A DNA stretch of 16,828 bases, taken from positions 1 through 16,828 of the forward strand of contig JAGOGF010000046.1 of assembly GCA_017996845.1 (NCBI GenBank), in the 5' to 3' direction. Position numbers and translations under genes: made by a program. The first letter of the stretch is position 1. Each line of letters begins with the position of its first letter. The notes below the pieces were generated by a model, which searched no databases, was not told where the DNA came from, and was given only the letters and a program-made list of their open reading frames with translations. Of the stretch, positions 1-7,042 are shown in pieces. The DNA comes from Butyrivibrio sp. (lineage in GTDB: Bacteria > Bacillota_A > Clostridia > Lachnospirales > Lachnospiraceae).

Positions 1-253
1 ACCCTGCCATCAGATATGCGGCAGCAGGCGGCCAGTATCGCATCAGTTCGACACCGTTATACCACATTGGATTATATAATGGCCATAGATTTCCATTCAG
101 AAGCGAATGGTATACATAATCACCACGGTATACATGATACATGACATCGCTTCCGGATGGATAAAGTCCATTTTGTGATACGAAAATCATGATCAGAAGC
201 GCCAGAAATTCATACAATATGATTGTCATAATAACACCGGCTGCTCTTTTCAT
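1..253 (-). CDS. PTPS-related polytopic membrane protein, N-terminal fragment (cut by window edge)
   Basis: Only the first 84 codons are present; the rest lies beyond base 1. The start ATG is at 253-251, preceded by a GGAAG ribosome site and lying 15 nt after the stop of the PTPS-like gene, so it belongs to the same operon. The protein opens with KRAAG and one membrane helix (residues about 5-26). An extracytoplasmic loop follows with an acidic residue (D36) and the aromatic-rich motifs VYRGDYVYHS, WPLYNPMWYNG and MRYWPP. This pattern is what I recall of the membrane proteins carrying the '6-pyruvoyl-tetrahydropterin synthase related' domain (PF10131), which resemble GT-C glycosyltransferases with an acidic residue in the first outer loop. 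I infer a role in moving or transferring sugar for the XrtG system. Family assignment is from motif memory, and length and remaining helices cannot be seen. Confidence 0.72.
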   Translation of the reverse strand, partial: MKRAAGVIMTIILYEFLALLIMIFVSQNGLYPSGSDVMYHVYRGDYVYHSLLNGNLWPLYNPMWYNGVELMRYWPPAAAYLMAG

Positions 254-268
254 CTGATTTCTTCCATC

Positions 269-739
269 CTATCTGTCACCTGTATTCATTTCATCCAGCA
301 TCCGGTCAATCATCTGATCCATGGACTGTGCCGACTGTCTGCTGATATGACTGATATAATCTGAATCATTGCTGTAATCGATCACATAACTCCTTGTAGG
401 CGTTTCACTTCCTTCGAGCTGCAGCAGTTCACCGCCGGTTTCATGTATCACAAGTCTGAGCTGTTCCCCAAAATATTCTGTAATATTTTCCAGTGTCGGT
501 ATGATCAGATTGAACGGTTCAACCTGATTCAGCGTGATATTCTGGTATTTATTAAAAAAACCATTTATGGCATTTTCAAAAAAATTAAACTCCATGAATT
601 CCTTACGAACAATCTGAATATCAAGACCAAATTCCCATGTATGCGGATGGACATTTCCCTGCAGTCCTTTGATTGATATGCTGTGGCTGGCATTCAGATA
701 TACTTTGAACCTGTATTTTCTGAAGAATCTGTCCTCCAT
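269..739 (-). CDS. 6-pyruvoyl-tetrahydropterin synthase-like protein of the XrtG cluster, catalytically degenerate
   Basis: The fold is that of PTPS/QueD: an NASHS motif (H19), a paired-histidine motif HPH (H31, H33), PTLENITEYF (E84) and SETPTRSYVID (E112). The three histidines that bind zinc in this family are kept. The catalytic residues are not: the Cys four residues before the histidine pair is Gln27, and the Asp-His of the LDHxxLN motif is Gln66-Asn67 (YQNITLN). Known PTPS and QueD chemistry is therefore unlikely. A PTPS-related family (TIGR03112) is described as a companion of exosortase G, and this protein fits it. I chose ATG 739 (156 aa) because GGAG lies 7 nt upstream. A TTG at 778 that overlaps the previous stop would give 169 aa but has no good ribosome site. 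The C-terminal 30 residues are polar and Met/Asp-rich. Confidence 0.82.
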   Translation of the reverse strand: MEDRFFRKYRFKVYLNASHSISIKGLQGNVHPHTWEFGLDIQIVRKEFMEFNFFENAINGFFNKYQNITLNQVEPFNLIIPTLENITEYFGEQLRLVIHETGGELLQLEGSETPTRSYVIDYSNDSDYISHISRQSAQSMDQMIDRMLDEMNTGDR

Positions 740-774
740 ATCTGTACTCCGTTTCCTTTGTATTTCCTGATCTG

Positions 775-1992
775 TCAAAGCCTGTCAAAATCATCTTTTT
801 GTGTAATATCAATATCAAAATCATTGTTATATTTCATTTTAATCCTGCCCGTTATATCTGAAACAGTCTGCTCTGCCGCAGATTCATCCTCCGGTGTGAC
901 TACAGGCTGCGTCTGCACAGCAGGTGCAATTCCAATGGCTTCTTTCTGATAGACTTCGGCCACATTTTCCTGTTCCCCCACTTCAAAAATACGTTCCGCA
1001 GTAATTGCATATTTTTCCAGAAGACTCAGTTTCTCAACAGCAGCTTCCCTGCTGCACTGTACAAAGATCAAAAGCATGTGTGAGGCATCCATTTTCATCC
1101 GGATCACGTTCTCTCCCAGAATTTCCTGCCCTTCACTGATCAGAATCTGATATGTTTTTTCTTCAAAAGGAACAATTGCCATAACCAAAGGCCTGTTTGC
1201 ACGCTCGTTCAGCTTTTTGAGCATCGTCGGAATAAGAGAACTGCCAAATATCATGGTTTTGGAACTGTATAAATTTTTATTATGCAGTTTTTCATCCAAC
1301 TGCTCAATATTTCTGCGCAGTTCTTCCTGCGTCTGCTGCCCTGCAAAGAGCTGCCTTTTCAGATTATTGACAAGTCTTGCCAGAATAATGACTGCAATTA
1401 CGAAGATCATCAGAATAACCGCTATCATGATTACAAGGCTGATCTTTGTACTCAGATAGGTATTGTTCTCCAGCATAATCTCTGCATTGGTCAGCAGACA
1501 GATTTGATAATTCCTGTTATTATAAACAAACGCAACTCCGGAAGCAATGAATTTCCTTCCATCAATAATCACCACTGCGTGTTTTACCTGACCCTGTTTC
1601 AGTCCTGCCACAAATTCTCTTGAACTGACCGTATTATAATACGTATCGGATGAAAAGCTCTTATATCTGCTTGTTTCCAGTACATCCTTCACAAATACAA
1701 GCGTCTCATCATGCGAAAGTGTCCAATATCTGTTGCTGGAAGAATCCAGCGTTCCCAATATATTTTGTATGATTTTCTCATCTGTATTCTCAGGCTGCAG
1801 ATTGATCTGATCCAGTACCAGCTGTACATAACCATCTTGCTCCTGCGCATAAATCTCGGCCACTCCCTTTTCATAATTGTTAATAAGTACCCATGCATAT
1901 ACTGCAGCAAGACATGCAATTCCAAGTGCCACAAATGTGAAAAAAAGTGTAGGAAACATTTTTGAACGATTATTTCTGTTCTTCGTATGCAT
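775..1992 (-). CDS. Two-TM sensor-like membrane protein with degenerate GGDEF-like cytoplasmic domain
   Basis: 405 aa. Membrane helices lie at about 13-36 and 184-206 and enclose an extracytoplasmic domain of about 145 residues that resembles dCache-type sensors. A polar, coiled-coil-like helix (207-240) leads to a cytoplasmic domain (about 243-345). Its pattern, RPLVMAIVPF then VIRMKMDASHMLLIF, can be laid over the GGDEF fold (LALIDID, then RLGGDEF). The signature is reduced to KMDAS, and the residues where an RxxD inhibitory site would sit read ILGE. It should therefore not make c-di-GMP, and no known binding site is visible. The tail (350-405) is acidic and disordered-looking. The start has GGAGG 6 nt upstream and overlaps the end of the glycosyltransferase gene by 23 nt. 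Its place beside a BcsA-like glycosyltransferase suggests it senses or controls glycan synthesis. The fold assignment is inference. Confidence 0.65.
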   Translation of the reverse strand: MHTKNRNNRSKMFPTLFFTFVALGIACLAAVYAWVLINNYEKGVAEIYAQEQDGYVQLVLDQINLQPENTDEKIIQNILGTLDSSSNRYWTLSHDETLVFVKDVLETSRYKSFSSDTYYNTVSSREFVAGLKQGQVKHAVVIIDGRKFIASGVAFVYNNRNYQICLLTNAEIMLENNTYLSTKISLVIMIAVILMIFVIAVIILARLVNNLKRQLFAGQQTQEELRRNIEQLDEKLHNKNLYSSKTMIFGSSLIPTMLKKLNERANRPLVMAIVPFEEKTYQILISEGQEILGENVIRMKMDASHMLLIFVQCSREAAVEKLSLLEKYAITAERIFEVGEQENVAEVYQKEAIGIAPAVQTQPVVTPEDESAAEQTVSDITGRIKMKYNNDFDIDITQKDDFDRL

Positions 1993-3364
1993 CTGAATCC
2001 TCCGGATTGTTTACCATTTCCCTGAATTTAGTTATAACCTTTCTGAAACGAGTCGTATCTGTCCTGACAATGCCGTTAAAAGCCGCATTTTCTTCCGACA
2101 AAGTGCTGGTGCGCCATGCACTGTTGGTATTGATGCTGTTGACAATGCCGGCAAACCGGATAAAAAAGACAAGCAGATTAAAAAACGGAAGCCATAGAAT
2201 CACCCACCACTGTTTCAAATAGTATCTGCGTACCGCAGGGAAATCTTCCAATAGTTTCTGTGAAATCAGAAAATACAGATATCCGCAAAGAACATAAAAC
2301 GCCATAATCAGTCCGATGGATACAAAAACAATCTTACCTGAGTATCCGATAAACATCAGATATAAAAGAGCTACATACCAGATGATTCGCGGAAATGCAA
2401 ACGTATGATCATACATCAGTGTCTTAACATTACTGTCCTTGAACATACGAAGCGGGCGGAGCTTACTCTGCGGAAACATCCTGGCAACTTCCAGCGAGCC
2501 TCTTTGCCAGCGCTGACGCTGCGTATAAAGCTTGTCCATGTTTTCAATCGGACCTACGAAAAAGATGGCATCTTCACAGATTTTCACAATCTGATGCTGA
2601 ATATATTTCATCTGAAAAGTGATTTCCGTATCTTCACAGATGGTATCTGTATTATATAACCATGAATTTCTGAGCGCTGATTTACGAAATCCGGAGAAAG
2701 CACCGGAAAGTGTATAGATTGCATTGAATTCAGACGCATAATTTCTTCCTGCCAGAAACGCCTGTGCATATTCCGTAAATTCCAGTTTGCGCAGAAATCT
2801 TGACTTCCATAAGGGATAATGCTCAATCTGTTCCGGTATGGTCAGAATCGTACCCGTCATACAGTTAACAGCAGTGTCTGCTTCAAATTTTCTTACCATA
2901 CGGGATAAAGCCGTCGGTTCCAGCTTACCGTCACTGTCGATATGAATGATATATTTCCCTTCGCTGTTGTAAATTGCCAGATTCAATGCTCTTGATTTGC
3001 CCTGCATTGCATTCAGCCACTGCATGCGAAGATCGGAATACTTATCCTGACATCTTGTATATATATCAAAGCTATCATCTTTTCCCTGATTATTGACCAG
3101 AAAAACCTTGATGCTCCTGTTGGGATAATCAGAATCATTAATGGATCTGATGCATTGCTCCAGCGAAGCGCTTGAATTATAGACCGGAATAATCAATGTG
3201 ATTTCAGGATACCTGTCCGGTATCGGAATCTTTTTTCTGGTGATCATGCCTTTCAACAGGACGAAAAATCCGCCGATTGCAGGCAATACTTCCATAATGA
3301 GCGGAATAGTAATCCAGGATATCCAGAAAAAGAAGGGATTAAAAAGCTGCGCCGCAAGTCTCAT
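1970..3364 (-). CDS. XrtG-associated membrane glycosyltransferase, family 2 (TIGR03111-like)
   Basis: 464 aa. An N-terminal membrane helix (about 8-38) is followed by a GT-A catalytic domain: LIIPVYNSS (57-65), the DxD metal/nucleotide-sugar motif DSD (143-145), CEDTEIT with the probable catalytic-base region (E244-D245), and QRQRW (282-286). The last is the Q/RxxRW signature of processive synthases such as cellulose, hyaluronan and poly-GlcNAc synthases. Three or more C-terminal helices (about 320-425) complete the BcsA-like layout. It should polymerise or transfer sugars from a nucleotide sugar at the inner membrane face. Its ATG overlaps the XrtG stop by four bases (ATGA), so the two are probably translationally coupled. 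A glycosyltransferase of exactly this kind is a defined partner of exosortase G. The sugar and the product are unknown. Confidence 0.88.
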   Translation of the reverse strand: MRLAAQLFNPFFFWISWITIPLIMEVLPAIGGFFVLLKGMITRKKIPIPDRYPEITLIIPVYNSSASLEQCIRSINDSDYPNRSIKVFLVNNQGKDDSFDIYTRCQDKYSDLRMQWLNAMQGKSRALNLAIYNSEGKYIIHIDSDGKLEPTALSRMVRKFEADTAVNCMTGTILTIPEQIEHYPLWKSRFLRKLEFTEYAQAFLAGRNYASEFNAIYTLSGAFSGFRKSALRNSWLYNTDTICEDTEITFQMKYIQHQIVKICEDAIFFVGPIENMDKLYTQRQRWQRGSLEVARMFPQSKLRPLRMFKDSNVKTLMYDHTFAFPRIIWYVALLYLMFIGYSGKIVFVSIGLIMAFYVLCGYLYFLISQKLLEDFPAVRRYYLKQWWVILWLPFFNLLVFFIRFAGIVNSINTNSAWRTSTLSEENAAFNGIVRTDTTRFRKVITKFREMVNNPEDSDAYEEQK

Positions 3365-3963
3365 TTTTTCTCATTCTTTCCGTAGGTAAACCGGCCAACC
3401 TGCATGTGAACAATATGCGGTTTGGTGAACACATAGAAATACATCGCCACCTGCAGGAAATAAAACACGATTCTGCCTACAAAAGTATGCGCGATATAAT
3501 ATACATCCGTTCCATATGCCTTTACCAGCAGACATATGATGGTAATGCGGAGTGCATTTCCCAGTATGGTATATACCGTTCCCAGGATTCCGACCAGCAC
3601 CCGTTCACTGATATCGTATACACCGAAAAAAGCCAGAAGAGACAGAAATGCAGCAATTTCAATGATTCCCGAACATTCCAGATCAATACGGAGCGTTACC
3701 GCACTGACTCCTGACGTAATAAAGAGAACGCCATATTTGAAATAGGTAACGTACGCGCCTGTCAGATTCCCCACAATACCGGAAATGGCAGCCACAACTC
3801 TGGCCAGCGGCAGGGTCAGCCATGGCCGGATTAATGTCATCTGAATCAGAAACAGACCAATGCTCCCAACCATATAAAACCAGAATCCAAGTTTGCTTCT
3901 TTTGAGTACAAATAATATATATATCCATAATGCGATTATAATAACCGCTGCCAGGTACTTCAT
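3361..3963 (-). CDS. xrtG: Exosortase family protein XrtG
   Basis: 200 aa, polytopic, with about six to seven hydrophobic helices. The exosortase/archaeosortase catalytic residues are visible in the right order and spacing: Cys97 in LECSGI, Arg139 in GNALRI and His159 in YIAHTFVGR. These enzymes are membrane transpeptidase-like proteins that recognise a C-terminal tripartite signal (short motif, hydrophobic helix, basic cluster), cut it, and are thought to transfer the protein to another molecule. The G type (TIGR03110) is the Gram-positive version, found with a glycosyltransferase and a PTPS-like protein; both lie directly downstream here. Its likely substrate is encoded directly upstream (4038-5690). 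The start has AAGGA 8 nt upstream. The identification rests on catalytic motifs plus gene order, and is strong. Confidence 0.9.
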   Translation of the reverse strand: MKYLAAVIIIALWIYILFVLKRSKLGFWFYMVGSIGLFLIQMTLIRPWLTLPLARVVAAISGIVGNLTGAYVTYFKYGVLFITSGVSAVTLRIDLECSGIIEIAAFLSLLAFFGVYDISERVLVGILGTVYTILGNALRITIICLLVKAYGTDVYYIAHTFVGRIVFYFLQVAMYFYVFTKPHIVHMQVGRFTYGKNEKK

Positions 3964-3979
3964 CCGTTATATCCTTTCC

Positions 3980-4002
3980 AAAAAAGCAGGGAAACCCCTC
4001 TG
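3980..4002 (-). terminator. Weak hairpin plus T-run between the sorted protein gene and xrtG (possible attenuator)
   Basis: On the minus strand a short GC stem (CAG-GGG pairing with CCC-TG around a GTTT loop, with one bulged A) is followed after GC by six T residues, just before the ribosome site of xrtG. The stem is only about six pairs, so this would terminate only partly. It could lower expression of the enzymes relative to the abundant surface substrate. This is seen by eye and no folding energy was calculated. Confidence 0.35.
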
Positions 4003-4037
4003 TTATTCAGAAGAGCTCCCCCTCAGAAGCTGTTGCT

Positions 4038-5690
4038 TTATGTCGCCTGCATCTCAAATTCCCATGGATATTTCTTCTTACGATAATAAAACAGCATTGC
4101 TGTTGGAATGATACAGATTGTAACGGCAAGCCATGGATCTGTTGATGTTCCTGCCGCACTCAGCCATTCCTGTCCCAGTCTGTGGAACTGTACCCCGAAA
4201 GTTCCGACATCATTTTCCGAGAGGCCGAATTGTCTGGCAAGTGTTGCCAGATCAAAACCGTACTCCATCTGGTCAATCCCGTTTTTGATTGTCACAGTCA
4301 TCTTACCATAACAGGTGTCATTCGGTGAAATATTATTGATATTCGTTGTCACTCCCCAGCCTGAATTATCAAAGAGATAAAATGTATAGGTCCCGTCTGT
4401 GAGGTTTCTCATGGAGCCGCCATTTTTATTTAATGATCCATCCGGATTCTGATAGTAGGCCGTTACCATTTTGGTCTTACCGGAATCGTTGTTCACTTTG
4501 ACGGTAAATTCGGTAAATTCATACCCGCCCATCTGCGAGAGATGTTCCGGGTTGCTGGTATATACATGCCCATACGCCGTGCTTCCGTCTGTATAAAGTG
4601 CACCTTCTGCATCAACCTCACCGTATTTCGTGCCAGCTGTATCGTATTGAATGACCTGGTTGGGATAATTGGCCCAGTCGGCATAATCTCCATCAACCGT
4701 AATGGCTGATTTTGTTCCTGTTCCGGATGTACTGCCGCTTCCAGAATCAGAGCCAGGCGTATTTCCGCCGCTTCCGTTATAATTGGATACATCACTCACA
4801 AAAGTGGAGCCAAGATAATAACCAAATGAGATGGAATTCCTATAATAGGGAAGTGCCGATCTGGGAATGGCGATTTCTCTGCGATAGTGCGGATCATCGG
4901 CATGCCAGTCCCCGCTCTTATAATCGGTTGATACCGTAACCCCCGATACCGTCTGATTCTGATACGTTACTTCAACCTGCCCTTTATCCATAACATGCAC
5001 GATCATAACGTTCCCCAGATCAGTCGTAATTGCAAAATTACCGCTGCTGTTGACACCTGACCAGGATGCCGCATTGGGCTGATGTTCATCCAGATACAGA
5101 TATACATAATCTCCGTCAAAGACCATCCCTGCCGCATTTACAAGTCCGCCGCTGGCACTGCTGGTATCCTCTTTGGCAACGGCATCCCAGTCGGAGAAAT
5201 TACCATCCACCTTAATTCCGTCGAAACTGCCCTGGGGAGCCGCCATCGCAGATGCGCCAAGCAAATTAACAAGACCGGAATTTCCTTCTGATGAAATGTC
5301 TGCCGCTACAGAAGCATCATCTGACATTCCGGATGACGCACTGTCGGAAGAATCTGACACGCTGCCCTCTGATGCTCCCGTTGAAGCTTCCGCACCTGCT
5401 GACATTCCGGTTCCGGCATCTACTGCAGCACCGGTTCCGGTAGCCGGACTCTGCACTGAGGATGCGGATTCCGAAGGATCTGTCGCTGAACCTGTCCCGG
5501 CAGCATGCTTTTTTTCATCAGCAGTTCCTGTACCGCTGCCCGTCATATCGCTGCCATTGCTGACTTCTGTATGCAGAGATTCTTCTGCCGCAGAATTTTC
5601 CGCTGCGTTTACAGTCGTCATCTGTGTTGCAGCCAGGAATGGTATGATAAGTGCGAGACTGAAAAAGCGTTTTACACTTTTTTTCATCAT
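4038..5690 (-). CDS. Secreted Firmicu-CTERM-type surface protein, likely XrtG substrate
   Basis: 550 aa from ATG 5690, chosen because AGGAGG lies about 9 nt upstream; the in-frame ATG at 5699 is almost on top of that site. A signal peptide (about 1-29, ending VNA/AE) is followed by a long Ser/Thr/Gly/Ala-rich, likely glycosylated stretch (about 30-150). Two related modules come next, each starting with VDG(x)3DW (VDGNFSDW near 161-168 and VDGDYADW near 332-339), separated by a Gly/Ser linker. This motif is reminiscent of CBM9/DOMON-like beta-sandwiches that bind sugars. The C-terminus carries a sorting-type tail: STDPWL, a hydrophobic helix (about 520-535), RKKK, then YPWEF. This fits the Firmicu-CTERM domain (TIGR04145) linked to exosortase G. 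It is the first gene of the operon. The ligand is unknown. Confidence 0.85.
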   Translation of the reverse strand: MMKKSVKRFFSLALIIPFLAATQMTTVNAAENSAAEESLHTEVSNGSDMTGSGTGTADEKKHAAGTGSATDPSESASSVQSPATGTGAAVDAGTGMSAGAEASTGASEGSVSDSSDSASSGMSDDASVAADISSEGNSGLVNLLGASAMAAPQGSFDGIKVDGNFSDWDAVAKEDTSSASGGLVNAAGMVFDGDYVYLYLDEHQPNAASWSGVNSSGNFAITTDLGNVMIVHVMDKGQVEVTYQNQTVSGVTVSTDYKSGDWHADDPHYRREIAIPRSALPYYRNSISFGYYLGSTFVSDVSNYNGSGGNTPGSDSGSGSTSGTGTKSAITVDGDYADWANYPNQVIQYDTAGTKYGEVDAEGALYTDGSTAYGHVYTSNPEHLSQMGGYEFTEFTVKVNNDSGKTKMVTAYYQNPDGSLNKNGGSMRNLTDGTYTFYLFDNSGWGVTTNINNISPNDTCYGKMTVTIKNGIDQMEYGFDLATLARQFGLSENDVGTFGVQFHRLGQEWLSAAGTSTDPWLAVTICIIPTAMLFYYRKKKYPWEFEMQAT

Positions 5691-5786
5691 GATATCCATC
5701 CCTCCTTTCGCCTTTCCTAACGGCTGTTTTGCCTGCTGTTTTCTATTATCATAATCATTGTCATATTTTCAGAATATTTGTTTTTT

Positions 5787-5816
5787 ATTATAGCATGCGC
5801 TTATATTATCATGCAA
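5787..5816 (-). promoter_or_regulatory. Promoter of the XrtG operon (extended -10)
   Basis: Read on the minus strand: TTGCAT as a weak -35, an 18-nt spacer, then TGCTATAAT, a perfect -10 hexamer with the TGn extension. It lies about 95 nt upstream of the ATG at 5690, so the mRNA would have an untranslated leader of roughly 90 nt in which I see no known riboswitch. The divergent gene starts at 5930, so this 239-nt gap holds promoters in both directions. Confidence 0.6.
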
Positions 5817-5842
5817 TCTACACAATTATTGTCTGAGATATG

Positions 5843-5851
5843 TGTTACAAT
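5843..5851 (+). promoter_or_regulatory. Candidate extended -10 promoter of the VanZ-like gene
   Basis: TGTTACAAT matches an extended -10 (TGn plus a hexamer one base off consensus). No good -35 is present at 16-18 nt. It sits about 80 nt upstream of the ATG at 5930. This is the only reasonable plus-strand promoter I see in the gap. Confidence 0.4.
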
Positions 5852-5929
5852 GATTCTTGATTTATCAAATCCTCTGCCAAATGAAAATGGATCAGGCCTT
5901 TTCCGGCAGATTATTTATGGAGATAAAAA

Positions 5930-6475
5930 ATGTCCTTTTTTCAATCCTATTCCTTTCAGCGAGCATGTGCCGATATTTTAAGACTTTGGAAAAATTATCT
6001 GATACCCGCCTGTGTACTGGGGAGCATCTGCTTCTCCTGTTATCTTCTGTACGCCATTGTCAGACATAAAAAGAAGTGGCCTGCGCTCTTCTTTTTCCTG
6101 CTTGGTATGTACGTCTGTTACGTCTGTGCTGCCACATTTTTTACAAGGGAAATCGGCAGCAACAATACGGTCAATCTGGTTTTGTTTTCTACCATTGATA
6201 ACAGACATGCCTGGTTTGCATATGAAAATATGTTCATGCTGTTTCCGCTGGGTATTCTCCTGCCGACCATATGGCATTCTGTACGTAAATGGAACGTCGG
6301 GCTCTTGATCGGTTTCCTGATCGCCCTGATCATCGAAACGCTGCAATATCTGACACGCACCGGGCACTTTGAACTGGATGATATTCTGTTCAATGGTCTG
6401 GGAGAAGCTGCCGGATGGCTTATCTATCAATTTGCTGCAGCTCTTATTCATAAAGCACCTGTTTCACACAAATAA
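5930..6475 (+). CDS. VanZ-like family membrane protein
   Basis: 181 aa with four to five membrane helices. The VanZ-like family pattern is clear: ENMFMLFPLGILLP (about residues 99-112), then GFLIALIIETLQYLTRTGHFELDDILFNGLGEAAGW read in pieces, with the conserved IE..Q, DDI..N and G..G elements. VanZ itself gives low-level teicoplanin resistance by an unknown mechanism; most chromosomal homologues like this one have no proven role and are thought to act at the cell envelope. The start ATG follows GGAG by 7 nt. It is transcribed alone, away from the XrtG operon, and ends at a good hairpin. No vancomycin resistance genes are nearby, so glycopeptide resistance should not be inferred. Confidence 0.85.
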   Translation: MSFFQSYSFQRACADILRLWKNYLIPACVLGSICFSCYLLYAIVRHKKKWPALFFFLLGMYVCYVCAATFFTREIGSNNTVNLVLFSTIDNRHAWFAYENMFMLFPLGILLPTIWHSVRKWNVGLLIGFLIALIIETLQYLTRTGHFELDDILFNGLGEAAGWLIYQFAAALIHKAPVSHK

Positions 6476-6492
6476 AATGATTCTTATATAAA

Positions 6493-6527
6493 AAACGGAT
6501 GGTGCGTTTTGACGGCACCATCCGTTT
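6493..6527. terminator. Shared terminator between convergent genes
   Basis: A perfect 13-bp stem (AAACGGATGGTGC pairing with GCACCATCCGTTT) closes a 9-nt loop, 17 nt after the VanZ-like stop and 20 nt after the stop of the convergent small gene. The A-rich left flank gives a T-run when read on the minus strand. On the plus strand the T-run is short (GTTTG). It probably serves both genes, more strongly the minus-strand one. Confidence 0.85.
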
Positions 6528-6546
6528 GTCTGTTCTCTATTCAGTT

Positions 6547-6861
6547 TTAAATAAAATCTTCGCATACCGGACATCTGCAGCCTAAGTCCTGGTCCGTCTT
6601 ATCCAGTTTCAGATAAACTTCTTCCGGAATCTCAATTCCGTCAATATACTTGGAAAGTATATCTTCCGGTTTGCACAAATGCTTCTTGGCTGATAACTTC
6701 TTGAACTCATCGTAATCAAAGATTCTGCCTGAACGTACATCCAGCTTGTCACTGTACAAAACAGGAGCTACGATCTCATCGTAAAAAAAGTCATTTCCGA
6801 TCTTTACAATATCACATACAATTACTTCATTTATTTCTGTACCACAGATATAACAAAACAT
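6547..6861 (-). CDS. Small protein with two CxxC pairs (probable zinc-binding), function unknown
   Basis: 104 aa. A CYIC pair at residues 3-6 and a CRCPVC group near the C-terminus (about 96-101) look like the two halves of a zinc ribbon placed at opposite ends of the chain. Between them lies a mixed, acidic alpha/beta region without a motif I know. It is soluble, with no signal peptide or membrane helix. The start follows GAGAGG by about 8 nt. It has its own strong promoter (6917-6945) with an imperfect inverted repeat across it, so it is probably a regulated single-gene unit. I do not recognise a family; the reading as a metal-binding protein is inference from cysteine spacing only. Confidence 0.7.
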   Translation of the reverse strand: MFCYICGTEINEVIVCDIVKIGNDFFYDEIVAPVLYSDKLDVRSGRIFDYDEFKKLSAKKHLCKPEDILSKYIDGIEIPEEVYLKLDKTDQDLGCRCPVCEDFI

Positions 6862-6912
6862 AATTCTATCCTCTCTTTCATCCAGTATATGGAAAGCTTA
6901 CATCCTGGCAAA

Positions 6913-6939
6913 CTCAATTATAGTTTATCTAAAATTGAG
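6913..6939. promoter_or_regulatory. Imperfect inverted repeat over the promoter (candidate operator)
   Basis: Arms CTCAATT and AATTGAG are exact complements. Inside them, after one mismatch, TAG and CTA continue the symmetry around a central ATAAA. The 27-nt element lies across the -10 and most of the spacer of the 6917-6945 promoter, where a repressor would block RNA polymerase. The binding protein is unknown, and AT-rich DNA makes chance symmetry possible. Confidence 0.4.
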
Positions 6940-6945
6940 GGTCAA
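6917..6945 (-). promoter_or_regulatory. SigA-type promoter of the small CxxC protein gene
   Basis: On the minus strand TTGACC, a 17-nt spacer, and TATAAT form a near-consensus housekeeping promoter about 60 nt upstream of the ATG at 6861. An imperfect inverted repeat (6913-6939, listed separately) covers its spacer and -10. Confidence 0.8.
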
Positions 6946-7042
6946 TAGATAATATATTTTTTTCTGCAAGTATTGTGATAACATTTCCATCTGCTGTTTT
7001 CAGGTGTATATTATTAATAGCAGAAAAGGAGCCTGTATCAAT

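Noticed and set aside
5173..5754. Plus-strand open frame of 193 codons opposite the secreted protein gene
   Set aside because: It mirrors the Ser/Ala/Thr-rich linker on the other strand, has low-complexity Pro/Ala/Ser composition and no ribosome site, and would conflict with the strong signal-peptide gene.
5700..5929. Riboswitch (c-di-GMP type) in the leader of the XrtG operon or the VanZ-like gene
   Set aside because: No conserved riboswitch core or suitable paired elements could be recognised; only promoters are supported.
5978..6451. Minus-strand open frame of 157 codons opposite the VanZ-like gene
   Set aside because: No recognisable motif, no ribosome site, and wholly antisense to a clear family member.
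5930..6475. Glycopeptide resistance call from the VanZ-like protein
   Set aside because: No vanR/S/H/A/X-type genes are in the window, and VanZ-like proteins are common in Clostridia without resistance.
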